Below are positions 1 through 10,860 of a stretch of 64,000 bases of DNA, one piece after another. The stretch is from Adenanthera pavonina. Taxonomy: Eukaryota > Streptophyta > Magnoliopsida > Fabales > Fabaceae. Each line of letters begins with the position of its first letter. Position 1 is the stretch's first letter. The notes under the pieces are model-generated. The model searched no databases. It saw nothing but the letters and a program-made list of their open reading frames with translations, and was not told the DNA's origin. The stretch is from the NCBI GenBank assembly GCA_026686845.1, contig JAIVEN010000012.1:10108501-10172500 (forward strand), written 5' to 3'. A program made the translations under genes and the position numbers.

Positions 1-1569
1 GATCAAATGATTAATTGTGCTTTCATCTTGCAGATTGAACCCAAATGTACTAAGGAAGCCTTAACTGATGAGTACTGGATTCTAGCCATGCAGGATGAAC
101 TAAATCAGTTTGAAAGAAATCAAGTTTTGGATTTAGTGCCTAGACCCAAAAATTATCCTGTCATTGGTACAAAATGGGTTTTTAGAAATAAACTTGATGA
201 ATCATGATCAATAATCAGAAACAAAGCTAGACTGGTTTCTAAAAGATATAATCAAGAAGAGGGAATTGATTTTGAAGAATCCTTTGCTCCAGTAGCTAGA
301 TTAGAAGCAATTAGAATTCTATTAGCATATGCATGCATGAAAAATATTTTGTTATATCAAATGGATGTAAAGAGTGCTTTTCTGAATGGATATATCATGG
401 TAGAGGTTTATGTAGATCAACCTCCAAGTTTAGAGGATTCTACAAAACCAAACCATGCGTATAAACTAAAGAAAGCTCTTTGCGGTTTCAAACATGCCCC
501 TAGAGCATGGTATGAAAGATTGAGTAATTTTCTAACTGAAAAGGGGTTCAACAGAGGAAAAGTAGATACAACTTTATTTACTAAGAAAGAAAATAAAGAT
601 TTACTTATTGTTCAAATCTATGTTGATAATATCATATTTGGTGCTACTAATGAATCTCTTTGCAAGAATTTTTCTAAGTTAATGTAGGGGGAATTTGCAA
701 TGTCCATGATGGGTGAACTCAACTTCTTCCTTGGATTGCAAATCAGACAGTGTGATGATGGTATCTTCCTCAATCAATCCAAGTATCTGAAGGAATTGCT
801 ATAGAAGTTTGGAATGGAAAATGCCAAACCAATGGGGACACCTATGGCTACTACAACCAAGTTGGATATGGATGAAAAAGGGAAAATGTTTGACATAACC
901 CAGTACAGAAGAATGATTGGATCCCTACTGTACCTAACTGCCAGTAGACCTAACATTATGTTCAGTGTCTGTATGTGTGCAAGATTCCAATAATGTCCCA
1001 AAGTGTCCCATACAACTGCTATGAAACGTATCTTCAGATATCTTATTGGAACTTCACAGATGGGCCTTTGGTATCCAAAGGGCAATGGAGAAGATCTTAA
1101 AGGATACACTGATGCTGACTTTGCAGGATCCAAAACTGACAGATAAAACACAAGTGGAACTTGTCGGTTTCTTGGAGGATCCTTAGTTTCATGGTTTAGC
1201 AAAAAGCAGAACGATGTGGCCTTATCCACAGCAGAGGCTGAGTATGTTGCAGCTGGAAGCTGTTGTGCCCAAATCATCTGGATGAAACAGCAGCTTGAAG
1301 ATCTTGAGGATGAGATGAAGGAAATACCAATTATGTGAGACAATCAAAGTGCCATTAATATCACAAGGAATCTTGTCATGCATTCAAGAAAAAAACACAT
1401 TGAAGTTAGGCACCACTTCATAAGGGATCATGTTTTGAAAGGAAACATTAGACTATAGTACATCCCTACTGAAGATCAAGTAGTTGATATACTGACAAAG
1501 CCTCTATCAGAAGATAGACACTGCATAATAAGAAGAGAATTGGGCATGGTAAATCCCAATAAACTGTAA
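1..1569 (+). pseudogene. copia pol remnant: reverse transcriptase and RNase H
   Basis: The piece begins within the copia RT domain (motifs [22 protein letters not shown]) and runs through RNase H (KHIEVRHHFIRD, LTKPLSEDRH region) to TAA at 1567-1569. The RT catalytic box reads YVDN at 619-630; the second aspartate codon is AAT where Sire-2 has GAT at the same place. Stops include TGA 205-207 and TAG 685-687, with more in RNase H, several at positions where Sire-2 has a sense codon. The TGA at 205-207 is also present in Sire-2. The product would have copied element RNA into DNA in cytoplasmic particles; this copy is dead. Confidence 0.9.
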
Positions 1570-2567
1570 GTAAATCCGTGTGTAATTCTGTTTTTAGATT
1601 TTTAAACATTGAATTAGTTCTAACTTCAGTATCGGAGTGTGTTTAATTTAAGTTTCGGGTGCTCCTCATGAGATTCAATGCTGATAAATCTGGAAAATGG
1701 AGCTTACCATATTGGAACAATCAAAAATTGAAGAACATGGCAGATATTCTGAGTTTCTGGATCCATTCTGTAAGTTTTTAAAGTTAAAATTCGTATATTG
1801 ATTATGTGTTAGATGAATTTCTATGAAAAATTAAGTTTATGAGGAAGTCAGCATGGTCAACATTCGAATTTGGATACCCAACAGATGAACTTCAGCCTGT
1901 TATAAGTTGGAACAGTTCTCAGTGAAGCCTCGAAATTCGTCTATTGGCCATTCAAAATTTGAATTTTCAAGAACAAAAATTTCGAAGTGTTGTTTGTCCA
2001 ACATGTGACTATACTGATGTTTATCTCTTAACATACGAAAGTTGGAAAACTTTCACAAAGTGTAGAAATTTGAATTTCTAATTTGAAAATTCATCTATTG
2101 AAACATGCTCCTCAATGTTGAATCTTTGAAAGATGAAGTTTGGTTTCTTAATTTGTCTGTTGTTTGGTGATTTGCTTGCTGCTTGATGTTTACTCTTCAA
2201 AATTCAAACTTTGTTAAGACAAAGTTCATCTGTTCATCTTATGTTGCTTGAACCAGGCCACTGTCAGATGAACTTTCTGAAGCAAATTCATCTGTCAGTA
2301 AGCTTTGCTGGACGGTTTAACTTTTAAACTACCCGAAGTTCAAATTTGGCCCCTCAAAATTCGTCTGTCAAGCGGTTACATAAGTTAAAACCGATGATTT
2401 TCCAAAGAACAGACGTAGCCCTATTCCTATTCTCTCTGAGTCTGTTCTAATCCTCCATTCAATGCTCTTCAATTTTGACCAAAAACCATCATTTCCCACT
2501 GATTAAACTTCCTTTCGCATCCTTTAAACCCATTCTTTGCTCCATTCTTCAACATTCATCCGCGAAA
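1570..2567 (+). repeat. pol-env spacer with repeated TTCGAA / ACAGATGAAC words
   Basis: No open frame of note between the RNase H stop and the env-position ATG. The segment contains many short words also seen in the element's LTR: variants of AAATTCGAATTT, ACAGATGAACTT and the reverse form AATTCGTCTGTT, in both orientations. Sire-2 has the homologous spacer at 30047-31046. It may hold promoter or splice signals for the downstream ORF; that is inference. Confidence 0.7.
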
Positions 2568-4738
2568 ATGGCAAGAGTCAAGAATCCTGAAGCTGGCAAA
2601 GCAGAGGCTTGTCTAAAACATTCTATAAAATCCCAATATGCCACGAAGGAAGGAGAAAAATCGAAGAGAAAGGCCGAATCCAGCAAAGGAACTCCTTCCA
2701 AATGCCAGAAAACCACACCCAAGGGAGAATCAAAGAAGGCTGGACCCTCTTCCTTTAAGATAGCAGAACCTTCGGTCCCTGTTCCTATTGCTGCTGAACC
2801 TGTTGCTCCCACTTCATCCTCAAGTACTGAATTTGGAGAATATGAGTTTACCATACTGCCATTATGGAGCACTTCACAGATTCAAGAGGAATACTCCACC
2901 AAGTTTGCCAACAAAAAGGTAATCAAGCCACATTGTGTAAACTTGGAGGATTTCTTGGTCTCTAATAGTTTTGATGTTGGTATATGGATGATGAGATACA
3001 AGAATTTGTTGGAAGTATTGGAGAGATATGATGATGAAGTGATAAAAACTTGGTATGCCTCCTTGAAATACAACAGCAAGAAGAAAAAGTGGGAGGTCAA
3101 TATGAGATCAAGGACCATCTGGCTCTCAGATGAAACCTTGAATGAAGTCCTGGAGATCCCAGGGCAAGATGGCCTCAAGATTGACATCACTGCATCTGGA
3201 TACATGGATAAGGCAGAAACTGCTGATGAAGAAGTTGGCCCCTTTCTGAACTACAAGGAGAGCACAATTCTGAGGACCTTGTTCAGAACAAAGGAAAACT
3301 GGCCATCCATAAATGTATTGAAGCGCACAGACCTCAGTGTTCAAGTGAGAATCCTACACTACATAGTGTCCAGGATCATATTCAACAAATGAGGCAGCTT
3401 CAATCTGATAACAAGGGCAGAGGCACATGTCATGGTAGTAATCATGCGTGGAAAGCTAATCAACATGGAACATATCATACTCCAACACATGATTAAGGCA
3501 AGGGATCAAAGGAAGGACTCCACACTCCCCTATGCAGCTATCATCTCCAGAGTTTTGCAATATGCCAGAACTCAACATCTTGAGAAGGGAAAGGGGAAGC
3601 CCACTGAGATCTTCAAGGAGGAAGAACTGCAAAGAATGGGAATTGAAAAGGATGAAGGAAGATCGGTTGGAAAGGGAGCAGGAAGAACTAAGAATCTATT
3701 CTTTGTTACAGATGCCTCCCTACAGCAAGAAGGCACCTCTGAGGCCCCTGCAAGATCTGTACCTCAGCCTTCTCAGCCAGTTCCATCTACATCCAAGCCT
3801 ACTCACATTCCAGCCACTTCCTCCTCTCGTGCGAAGCCAACTAAGGTCACTGAGTTGTATGGCAGCTTGTCTACACTCATTCTTAGCATTAGAGATGAGC
3901 AAAATGCCAAATTTGCTCATCTGCAAGATCAGATACATCAGTTGGCAAAGAATATGAAAGTGGTTGCTGATGCCTATGAAGAAATTTGAAGTGAAATCCC
4001 TACCACATCAGCTCTACCTCTGCCAGGGTTTTATGTGCCTATCCAATCTGCAACCCCTGAGCCTCCAAGCCCCTTCGAGCTAGCCTCTTCTGACCAAGAT
4101 GATGATATAGATAGTGCTGAGCCTGCTGGTACAATGAGGACACCAAGTCCTGGTCTACCCTTGGACTATGGTTTGGAAGAAGAAGGACTTGAAGAAACAA
4201 GCCCTCATGAGCCTATGCAAGAAGATGCTCAGGATTCAATTCTTTCCATTCAAGAATCCGAGTAAGTAGAAAGACTGGTGGCAGCCATTTCTATTTCTAT
4301 ACAGGAGGTTGCCAGCAATGGAGAGAGAAGCATTATGCCTGTTGTTATGAAGCTATTGCTCACAATGCTCTGCTGCAAGCTCAGAGGAGAAGGCTTGAGG
4401 AAATGTTTCGTTCTGATGATCCAGCTCCTTCTTCTCTCGCTACTTATGGGCTTTCAGAGGAACAGAGAGCTCAATTGGCTCTTTCCAGGCAGGCAACGTA
4501 AGAGCTGCTGGAGATCTCTGATGAGGATCCAAGCACTGAGCCCTTAGTTGAACCAGAAACCCCTTTTGCTCCTGTGCCACTTCAAGCCATTCCAGTTTCT
4601 CAAATTCCTCCTCCAGTTGATTTTGTTGGCCTTCCTAATGATGCCAAAAAGGGGGAGAAGAAAAAGCAAACTGGAAAATCTACTGCTGAGCCATTTGGGA
4701 AGACTTACAACAAGAAAACCAAGCCAAAGAAGAAGTGA
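2568..4738 (+). pseudogene. env-position ORF of Sirevirus Sire-1 (broken)
   Basis: One frame from ATG 2568 (MARVKNPEAG) to TGA 4736-4738, about 720 codons, interrupted by TGA at 3390-3392 and 3987-3989, TAA at 4263-4265 and a 4-bp loss near 4343 relative to Sire-2. The start is chosen because the MARVKN start recurs in Sire-2; an upstream in-frame ATG at 2475 exists. Layout: Lys/Ser-rich N terminus, a conserved core around residues 120-290 (motifs RYKNLLE, WYASLKY, KKWEV, VLEIPGQDG), a Pro/Ser/Thr linker, a likely coiled coil (DEQNAKFAHLQDQIHQ), acidic Pro-rich stretches, and a basic tail (KPKKK). The core resembles the 'putative plant transposon protein' family found after pol in plant copia elements. 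I see no signal peptide or membrane segment, so 'envelope-like' rests on position only. Function unknown. Confidence 0.8.
4646..4659 (+). other. second polypurine-tract copy inside env-position ORF
   Basis: The 14-mer AAAAAGGGGGAGAA is identical to the tract that abuts the 3' LTR at 5041-5054, about 395 bp upstream and inside coding sequence. A degenerate counterpart is at about 33126-33139 in Sire-2. Multiplied polypurine tracts near the 3' LTR are described for Sireviruses. Confidence 0.65.
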
Positions 4739-5040
4739 TTGAAGAATTGATTAGATTTTAGGCTTGAGTCCTCTTATTGTGCTGTACTGTGTTTCTGCTG
4801 TATGTTTTTTGATTGTTTGTATTTTGAATTTGATTTTTATATGAACTTTGCTTAAATCTTGTAAAGCAACATTTGCTTAAATGGAAGAATTTCTTAAGTT
4901 GCAATGATTTGCTCTTTGAATCTCTTCACATGGTTTATTATATATGATATATTTTGATATATATAATGCATATGTTGAGGGAGAGCTTGTTAAAGCAAAC
5001 CCAAGTATTAATCCAGTTTGTAAGTTGTTTTGTCATCATC

Positions 5041-5054
5041 AAAAAGGGGGAGAA
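5041..5054 (+). other. polypurine tract of Sire-1
   Basis: AAAAAGGGGGAGAA lies directly before the LTR start TGTTGAATC at 5055. This is the plus-strand priming site for reverse transcription. A third purine run, GAGGGAGAG, is near 4978-4986. Confidence 0.9.
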
Positions 5055-6697
5055 TGTTGAATCAAGAAGTTTTGATGATTCCAAATCAACTCTCAAGAGC
5101 TTGGAGTAAAAGATATCAAAGTTGCAAAAAGAGTTCAAATGAAGAAATCCTGGAGAAATCAATGCAAAATTTGTTGTAGGATGTTTAATTATGTTTACAA
5201 ATGGGTAAAAGACTTTGATTTGACGAAAAGATGTTTTAAAAACTTGATATTTGAAAAATACCAACCAACAGATGAAGTTTGAAAAGTTTATATTGAACTG
5301 TCATGTTAGAAATTCGAACTTTGACTTTGGAAATTCAAATTTCGAGCTAAAACTAAATAAGTCTGAAGAGATGTCTCTCTGACAGACGAATTTTGATTTT
5401 CCAAAATTTGAATTTTCATAAGTATCTGAAAGAAGCTGTTAAGTAACAGACGAACTTTGAGTTTTGAAAATTCGAATTTCAGACAAAATGCAACTTATGA
5501 AAACTAAAGAAATTCATCTGAAACAATGTCAAAGTTCATCTGAAATCAAGATTATATTGAGTTTCAAAATTGCTCATTGACAGACCGACTTTGAACATGA
5601 AAATTTGAATTTCAGAAGCTAAGGTTGTGAGTCTGTTACAATGACATGTTGACATACGAATGACAGTGTTTATAAATTCGAATGTTAAAGTAAGTCTGAA
5701 AAGAGGTCTCTCTGACAGACGAACTTCACTCTTTTAAAATTCGAATTTCGAAGTAAATGAACTACTGTGCTATTTGAGCCTACTACGGACAGATGAATTT
5801 CGGGGTTCAAAAATTTGAATTTTGAGGGCACTGTAGCAAATTGAAAACACTGTTCACACTTAACATAAAAACTTTTCACTTGAAAATTCGTATGTCACAA
5901 CATGGAAACATTCTCTAAGTTTCAAAATTCGAATTTCACTTCATGAATAGACGAACTTCAGTATTTGAACGTTGGAAGCTTTAACCTTCAGTTCCTTCGA
6001 AATTCGTCTATTGACCAACCGAAATTCAAATTTCAGTATGTTAGAAGCATTAAATACGGTTGGTTAACGGATAGTTTTTCAGAGTAACCGTTGGATAACT
6101 TCTCCAACGGATAGATTTTGTCTCTAACGGACATTTGAGACCTAAATCTATAAATATAACATCATTTGAAGTTGTGGGTAACGAATCAAACTCTGTATAT
6201 ACTGAAACTCTATCAAATCTTCTTCTCAAAGACTTTTACCCTCTTACTTCAATACTTGTACTTCAACTTTTATATTCACTCTATTCAAGAGAGTTTCATC
6301 TTTGTAAACAATCTAATCTTCATCTGGAAGATAGATTTTCTTGTGAGGAGATATCACAAGGGGTTGTAAAGCACTTTGTGAAAGTACAGAAAGTGATTGA
6401 GTGAGCTCTAGGAAACAGAGCACTGACGTTGTACTATGGCACTTGCAAGAAGCCCGTTCAATTCTTGTTGAATAGTGGAAAATCTCAAGTGGTGACTTGG
6501 GGACTGGACGTAGGTCAAGTGGAGAGACCGAACTAGGATAAATTTCTGAGTCTTCTTCTCTTCTCTGCTTCTTTCACTGTTATTTATTTATACTCTGTTT
6601 TGCTTACATTTATTGCATTCTTCACCTCTTTGACTTTTTGCAGAAAAGTTTAAACTTCCCAATTCACCCCCCTCTTGGGAAGCCAGCTTAACTAACA
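5055..6697 (+). repeat. 3' LTR of Sire-1
   Basis: Starts TGTTGAATC after the polypurine tract and ends CTAACA at 6697. It aligns along its length with the Sire-2 LTRs at 23390 and 33550. The U3-like part (about 5270-6060) is an array of short words around TTCGAA and CAGACGAAC in both orientations. A promoter-like segment precedes a conserved stretch with the motif TGGAAAATCTCAAGTG near 6476-6491. Its 5' partner and target duplication are outside the window. Confidence 0.9.
6063..6156 (+). promoter_or_regulatory. LTR promoter: AACGG cluster and TATA box
   Basis: TATAAATA at 6149-6156 follows, within about 85 bp, several copies of AACGG or its complement CCGTT (near 6066, 6085, 6104 and 6127). 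The same arrangement with the TATA box intact occurs in both Sire-2 LTRs. AACGG is the core of plant MYB-bound MSA elements (established); that it works so here is inference. Confidence 0.6.
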
Positions 6698-6719
6698 ATT
6701 ATAGGTCTTAGAGAGAATT

Positions 6720-7430
6720 TTTAGATTATAAGGCTGCTCCTTTGAAATGAAAGCTCTGTTGACTACTTATATGCTAGAGAATAAGGCAGATCGATGATGA
6801 CTTAATACTGAGTTAATCCTACAAGCCCGGCATATACACTTGATGTGGGAATTATTCTTAAAACATTTCTATGATAATTATATTAGGGATGAAAAAGAAG
6901 CTAAGTTCATTATGCTTCAGCAAGCTAAGGATTGGTTGATAGATGAGTATGTATCCACATTTATTTAGCTATATAGGTGCTTTACCTATTTACAACAACA
7001 TGAGGATAAGAGGTGGAAGATGGAAAAGTTAGAACGAGGCCTAAAGCCAACCATAAGGGAAGGAGTATTCCTAATACGAATCGGAGAATTCAATATACTA
7101 GTGGAAGCTAGCAGAATTACAAAAAGTAGTCTGAATCATAAAAGTCTCATGCTTGCTCCTCCATTAATATTAGGAAAGCTGCTAGTAAAGAAGGGGAATA
7201 TAGTAGAATGAAAAGATGGCCTTAGAATAACCTTAGGAATGACAAAAAGGGAGGCAAGAAAGGAGGACAAAATGTGTAGAAAAATGCCATGATCTACTAA
7301 TAGTGAGGAAAAACACATGGCAAAATATCATACCTAGCAGGGCAAAACGTATGTTTAGGGTGTGCAACGTTGGACATTTTGTCAGAGATTGCAATATGGA
7401 GGTGGCTAGATCTAGATCCTAAGTACAAGG
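6720..7430 (+). pseudogene. gypsy gag remnant
   Basis: Pieces of a retrotransposon gag domain are readable across frames: TTYMLENKADR, MWELFLKHFYDNYIRDEKEA, FIMLQQAKDWLIDEYVSTF and KLERGLKPTIREGV. They match a degenerate stretch in Tekay-2 gag (minus strand near 51000-51355). A decayed zinc knuckle (VCNVGHFVRDC) lies at about 7355-7395 with its first cysteine lost. Gag would form the particle and bind element RNA. Confidence 0.75.
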
Positions 7431-7484
7431 AAGGGTCTTTGCTCTGACATAGCATGAGGCCCAGCAATCACCTAATCTAATAGA

Positions 7485-7985
7485 AGATATGATTAAAGTA
7501 AATGATTATCTTGTACATGCTTTATTTGATTCAGTGCTAGTCATTCATTTATATCCTATGATTGTGCAAAAAGGGTGGGTCTAATGACAACTATGTTGCC
7601 TTATGATTTATATGTTTCTATCCCCACTGGCAACAAAGCCATTAACTCCCATGTCAACTTAAATTGTGTCATCTAGTATAACTGTTGTTATGCTACACTA
7701 GACCAGATATGTATACCCTTTCCAAACATAGGCATCATTATTGGTATAAACTAACTCTTCACAAATAATATCCTCCTTGATTGTAAAAATAAGGCCTTAA
7801 TTTTGCCTACCCTAGAAAGTGTTCAATGTACTATGACTAAGTTGAATTTCATGACGAGCGCTCAAATTGAAAGATGCTTAGAGAAAGGATTTCAGGGATA
7901 TCTAGTGTTTTTCTCAAAAAATGTTGATGTAGAAGAAGGGCTTAATGAGATACCAGTAGTAAGAGAATTCCTAGAAATGTTTTGA
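7485..7985 (+). pseudogene. gypsy aspartic protease remnant and linker to RT
   Basis: MIKVNDYLVHALFDS is followed by a one-base loss within the active-site DSGAS region near 7535, compared with the intact DSGAS in Tekay-2 (minus strand 50363-50554). Downstream, 7803-7985 encodes the protease-RT linker (MPTLESVQCTMTKLNF, AQIERCLEKGFQGYLVFF), homologous to minus strand 50018-50239. The enzyme would have cut the Gag-Pol polyprotein. Confidence 0.75.
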
Positions 7986-9420
7986 AAGGAATTTAAAGGG
8001 TTACCACCATAATGAGAGGTTGGGTTTGCAATGAGTTAATGCCTGATATAGCACCTATTTCTAAAGCACCATATAAAATGGCAACAAATGAGATGGCAGA
8101 ACTAGAAAATCAAATTAATGGAAAAGGGATTTATCAGACTTAGTGTTTCTCCTTGGTTTGCTCTTATATTTTTTGTGAAAAATAAAGATAGGTACCTTTG
8201 ACTCTGCTTTGATTACAGAAAACTGAATAAGGTAACAATAAAGAACAAGTATCAGTTGCCTATAATTGATGATTTATTAGATCAATTGATGGGACTAGTG
8301 TTTTCTCCAAAAATTATTTAAGGTCTGGGTACCATCGTTATGGATAAAGGTAGAGGATGTTCCTAAGATAACTTTTCAGACACCATATGAGTATTATGAA
8401 TTTTTAATGATTCCATTTGGTCTTACAAATGCACCTGCAATCTTCCTGGACTACATGAATTGGAATTTTTAGCTATATTTGGATAGATTCATCATGGTCT
8501 TTATAAATAATATTTTAGTGTACTCCAAATCTTTAGTGGAGCACAAGGCATATTGGAGAATTGTCCTAACAGTGTTAAAAGAAAAGAGCCTATATGTTAA
8601 GTTCAGTAAATGTGAGTTTTGACATACAGAGGTATAGTTTTATAGGACACGTTATCTCCAAGGAGGGGGTTGCAGTAGATCCTAGCAAAGTTGATACAGT
8701 CCTAAAGTGGGAGAGGCTAAAACTATTATAAAGATAAGATATTTTTTGGGTTTAGCTGGTTATTATACTAGATTTATAAAGGACTTTTCTCGAATTGTAT
8801 TGCCACTTATGAGATTAACTGGAAAAGAAAAACTATTTGTGTGGGATAGAAATTGTGAAAAGAGTTTTCATGAATTAAAACTTAAGCTAACATCTTCACC
8901 TATGTTAACTTTACCTGATCCTCAGAAACCCTATATGGTTTACATGGATGCTAGTAATCATGGATTAGGTTGTATGTTACTGTAGGAAGGAAGAGTGGTA
9001 GCTTATGCTTCTAGACAATTAAAACCACATGAGGAAAATTATCCTGTACATGATTTAGAACTTAAGGCAATTGTGCATTCACTAAAGATCTAGAAGCATT
9101 ATCTCTATTGTGTTACCACGGAGATATTTTGTGACCACAAGTGCTTCAAATATTTAGAAGAATAGCAATAATTAAATGTGAGGCATTAATGATGGATGAG
9201 ATTGTTAAAAGATTATGAACATTCAATTAAATAACATCTAAGAAAGGCAAATATTGTGGCTGATGCATTGAGCAAAAAAGCTATTCATGTAGCCCAAATG
9301 ATGAAACATGAGTTAAAGCTGATTGAAGATTTCAGATATTTAAATATATCTCTTGGTTTCCATGAGACTAGAATTGGCAACGAATTTCAAAAAGAAATAA
9401 TTGAAGCTCATTAAGAACAT
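7986..9420 (+). pseudogene. gypsy reverse transcriptase and RNase H remnant
   Basis: RT motifs are split over frames: [29 protein letters not shown] and the catalytic box [10 protein letters not shown] at 8500-8529, in which both aspartate codons now read AAT. The best-preserved block is 8707-8985 ([39 protein letters not shown]), the RT thumb and start of RNase H. RNase H continues as [17 protein letters not shown] and ADALSKKAIHVAQM. Many internal stops; no activity expected. Confidence 0.85.
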
Positions 9421-9479
9421 GTGTTCATAAAAGAAGTCAAGGAAAAATTGAGCTAGGGAATAGAAAAAGATTTCAACAT

Positions 9480-10550
9480 GTTTGATAATGGGTTGTTAAG
9501 GTTTAGGAAAAGGGTGTATATCCCTTTGGTAAAGGAGTTAAGAGATAAGGTGTTAGTAAAAGCCTATCAGACTAAGTATACCATTCATCGAGGTATTACA
9601 AACATGGATCAGAATCCAAAAAAGTTATTTTGGTAGTGTGGAATAAAATGTAACATTATTAAATATATGGCTAAATGTATAACATGTCAAAAGGTTAAAA
9701 GTTGAGCATCAAAAGTGATTAAGAATGTTACAGCCACTTGAAATCCCAAAGTAGAAATATGATAATATCTCGATGAATTTTATGATAGGATTACCCAGGA
9801 CATCTTTAGGACGTGATGCAATATGGATAATTTTGGACAGATTAACTAAGTTAACATATTATCTAGCAATAAAAGCCATGTACTCATTACATAATTTGAC
9901 ACAATTGTATATTAAAGAAATAGTCAGGTTACATGGTGTGCCAAGTAGTATTGTTTCTGATAGAAATCCAAGGTTTACATCTAATTTCTAGAAATATTTG
10001 TAGCAAGCCTTCGGAACTAAGTTAAGATTTAGTACCATTTACCTTCCTTAAGCTGATGGACAGACTTAAAGGACCATACAGACTTTGGAAGATATGCTAA
10101 GAACATGTATATTGGAGATAAAAGGAAGCTGGATGTGTATTTACCTTTAGCAGAATTTGCTTACAATAATAGTTACCATTTCAGTATTCAATGGTTCTAT
10201 ATGAGACATTATATTGTTAAAGGTGTAGGCCTCCTTTATGCTGGATAGAACTAAGTGAAAGGAAATTGTTAGGTCCTAAATTAGTTGATCAAATCTCTAG
10301 GAAAATAGAAATGATAAGAAAGAAGTTGTTAATGACTCAAATTAGACAAAAAAGCTATTTTCATAAAAGATGGAAGCCGTTAGAATTTGAAGTGGGAGAT
10401 CACATTTTTCTCAAAGTATTTCCTTTAACTAGAGTTGGTCAATCAATTAAAACTAAAAAGCTTAGTTTAAAGTACATTGGGCCTTTTGAAATCCTTTCTA
10501 AAGCAGGACTTAAAGCCTATAAATTAGCCTTAACACTTAACTTGAGCTAG
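9480..10550 (+). pseudogene. gypsy integrase remnant
   Basis: The N-terminal zinc-binding region is decayed (ITCQKVK remains). The catalytic core reads [35 protein letters not shown] and [12 protein letters not shown] at 9773-9991. The C-terminal part is the open block 10266-10550 (KSYFHKRWKPLEFEVGDHIF, KKLSLKYIGPFEILSKAG). These match Tekay-2 integrase on the minus strand (45570-46790). The protein would insert element DNA into the genome. Confidence 0.85.
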
Positions 10551-10846
10551 ATACACTATGCAATTCATGTTTCGTAGTTAAAGAAATATCAGTCAAATCC
10601 GTCACATATCACAAAATATAAACATATTAACTTACAAGGTAGTCCTTATTTTAATGTAATACCTGAAAGGATAATTGATTATCGGGTCTAACGATTGAGA
10701 AATAAAGATACTCCTATAGTAAAAGATGTCAGGAAAGGCTTATCTCCAGTAGAGGTAACCTGGTAAATGGAAGCAAAAATGAAACAACTATATCTAGAGC
10801 TATTCCATTAAGGTATATTCTAAATTTTGAGGATGAAATTTATTTT
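10551..10846 (+). pseudogene. chromodomain-like integrase C terminus
   Basis: After the integrase GPFEIL region come LKKYQSNPSHI and then VIPERIIDYRV, RLRNKDTPIVKDVRKGLSPV, EVTW and a short hydrophobic end, with two internal stops. This is the place and pattern of the chromodomain that Tekay/Del chromoviruses use to target methylated histone H3 (established for the family). Tekay-2 shows a similar end. Confidence 0.65.
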
Positions 10847-10859
10847 AAGGGGAAGAGAA
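10847..10859 (+). other. polypurine tract of Tekay-1
   Basis: AAGGGGAAGAGAA directly precedes the LTR start TGTACATCC at 10861. Confidence 0.75.
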
Positions 10860-10860
10860 T

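Larger units (their letters stand above)
1..6697 (+). mobile_element. Sirevirus-type Ty1/copia element, 3' part (Sire-1)
   Basis: Seen: RT-RNase H remnant, a ~1-kb non-coding spacer, a long ORF after pol, a polypurine tract and a 3' LTR ending in TAACA, in the same order and closely similar to the complete copy at 23390-35215. The 5' LTR, gag, protease and integrase lie left of the window. An extra ORF between RNase H and the 3' LTR is the layout known for the Sirevirus genus of Pseudoviridae. The element ends inside gag-like sequence of a Ty3/gypsy element, so it inserted into that older copy. Its coding regions carry many stops and frameshifts and it cannot be autonomous. Confidence 0.9.

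Noticed and set aside
774..1343. 189-codon minus-strand frame
   Set aside because: It is antisense to the Sirevirus RNase H region, which has clear protein motifs on the plus strand; the same shadow occurs at 29251-29610.
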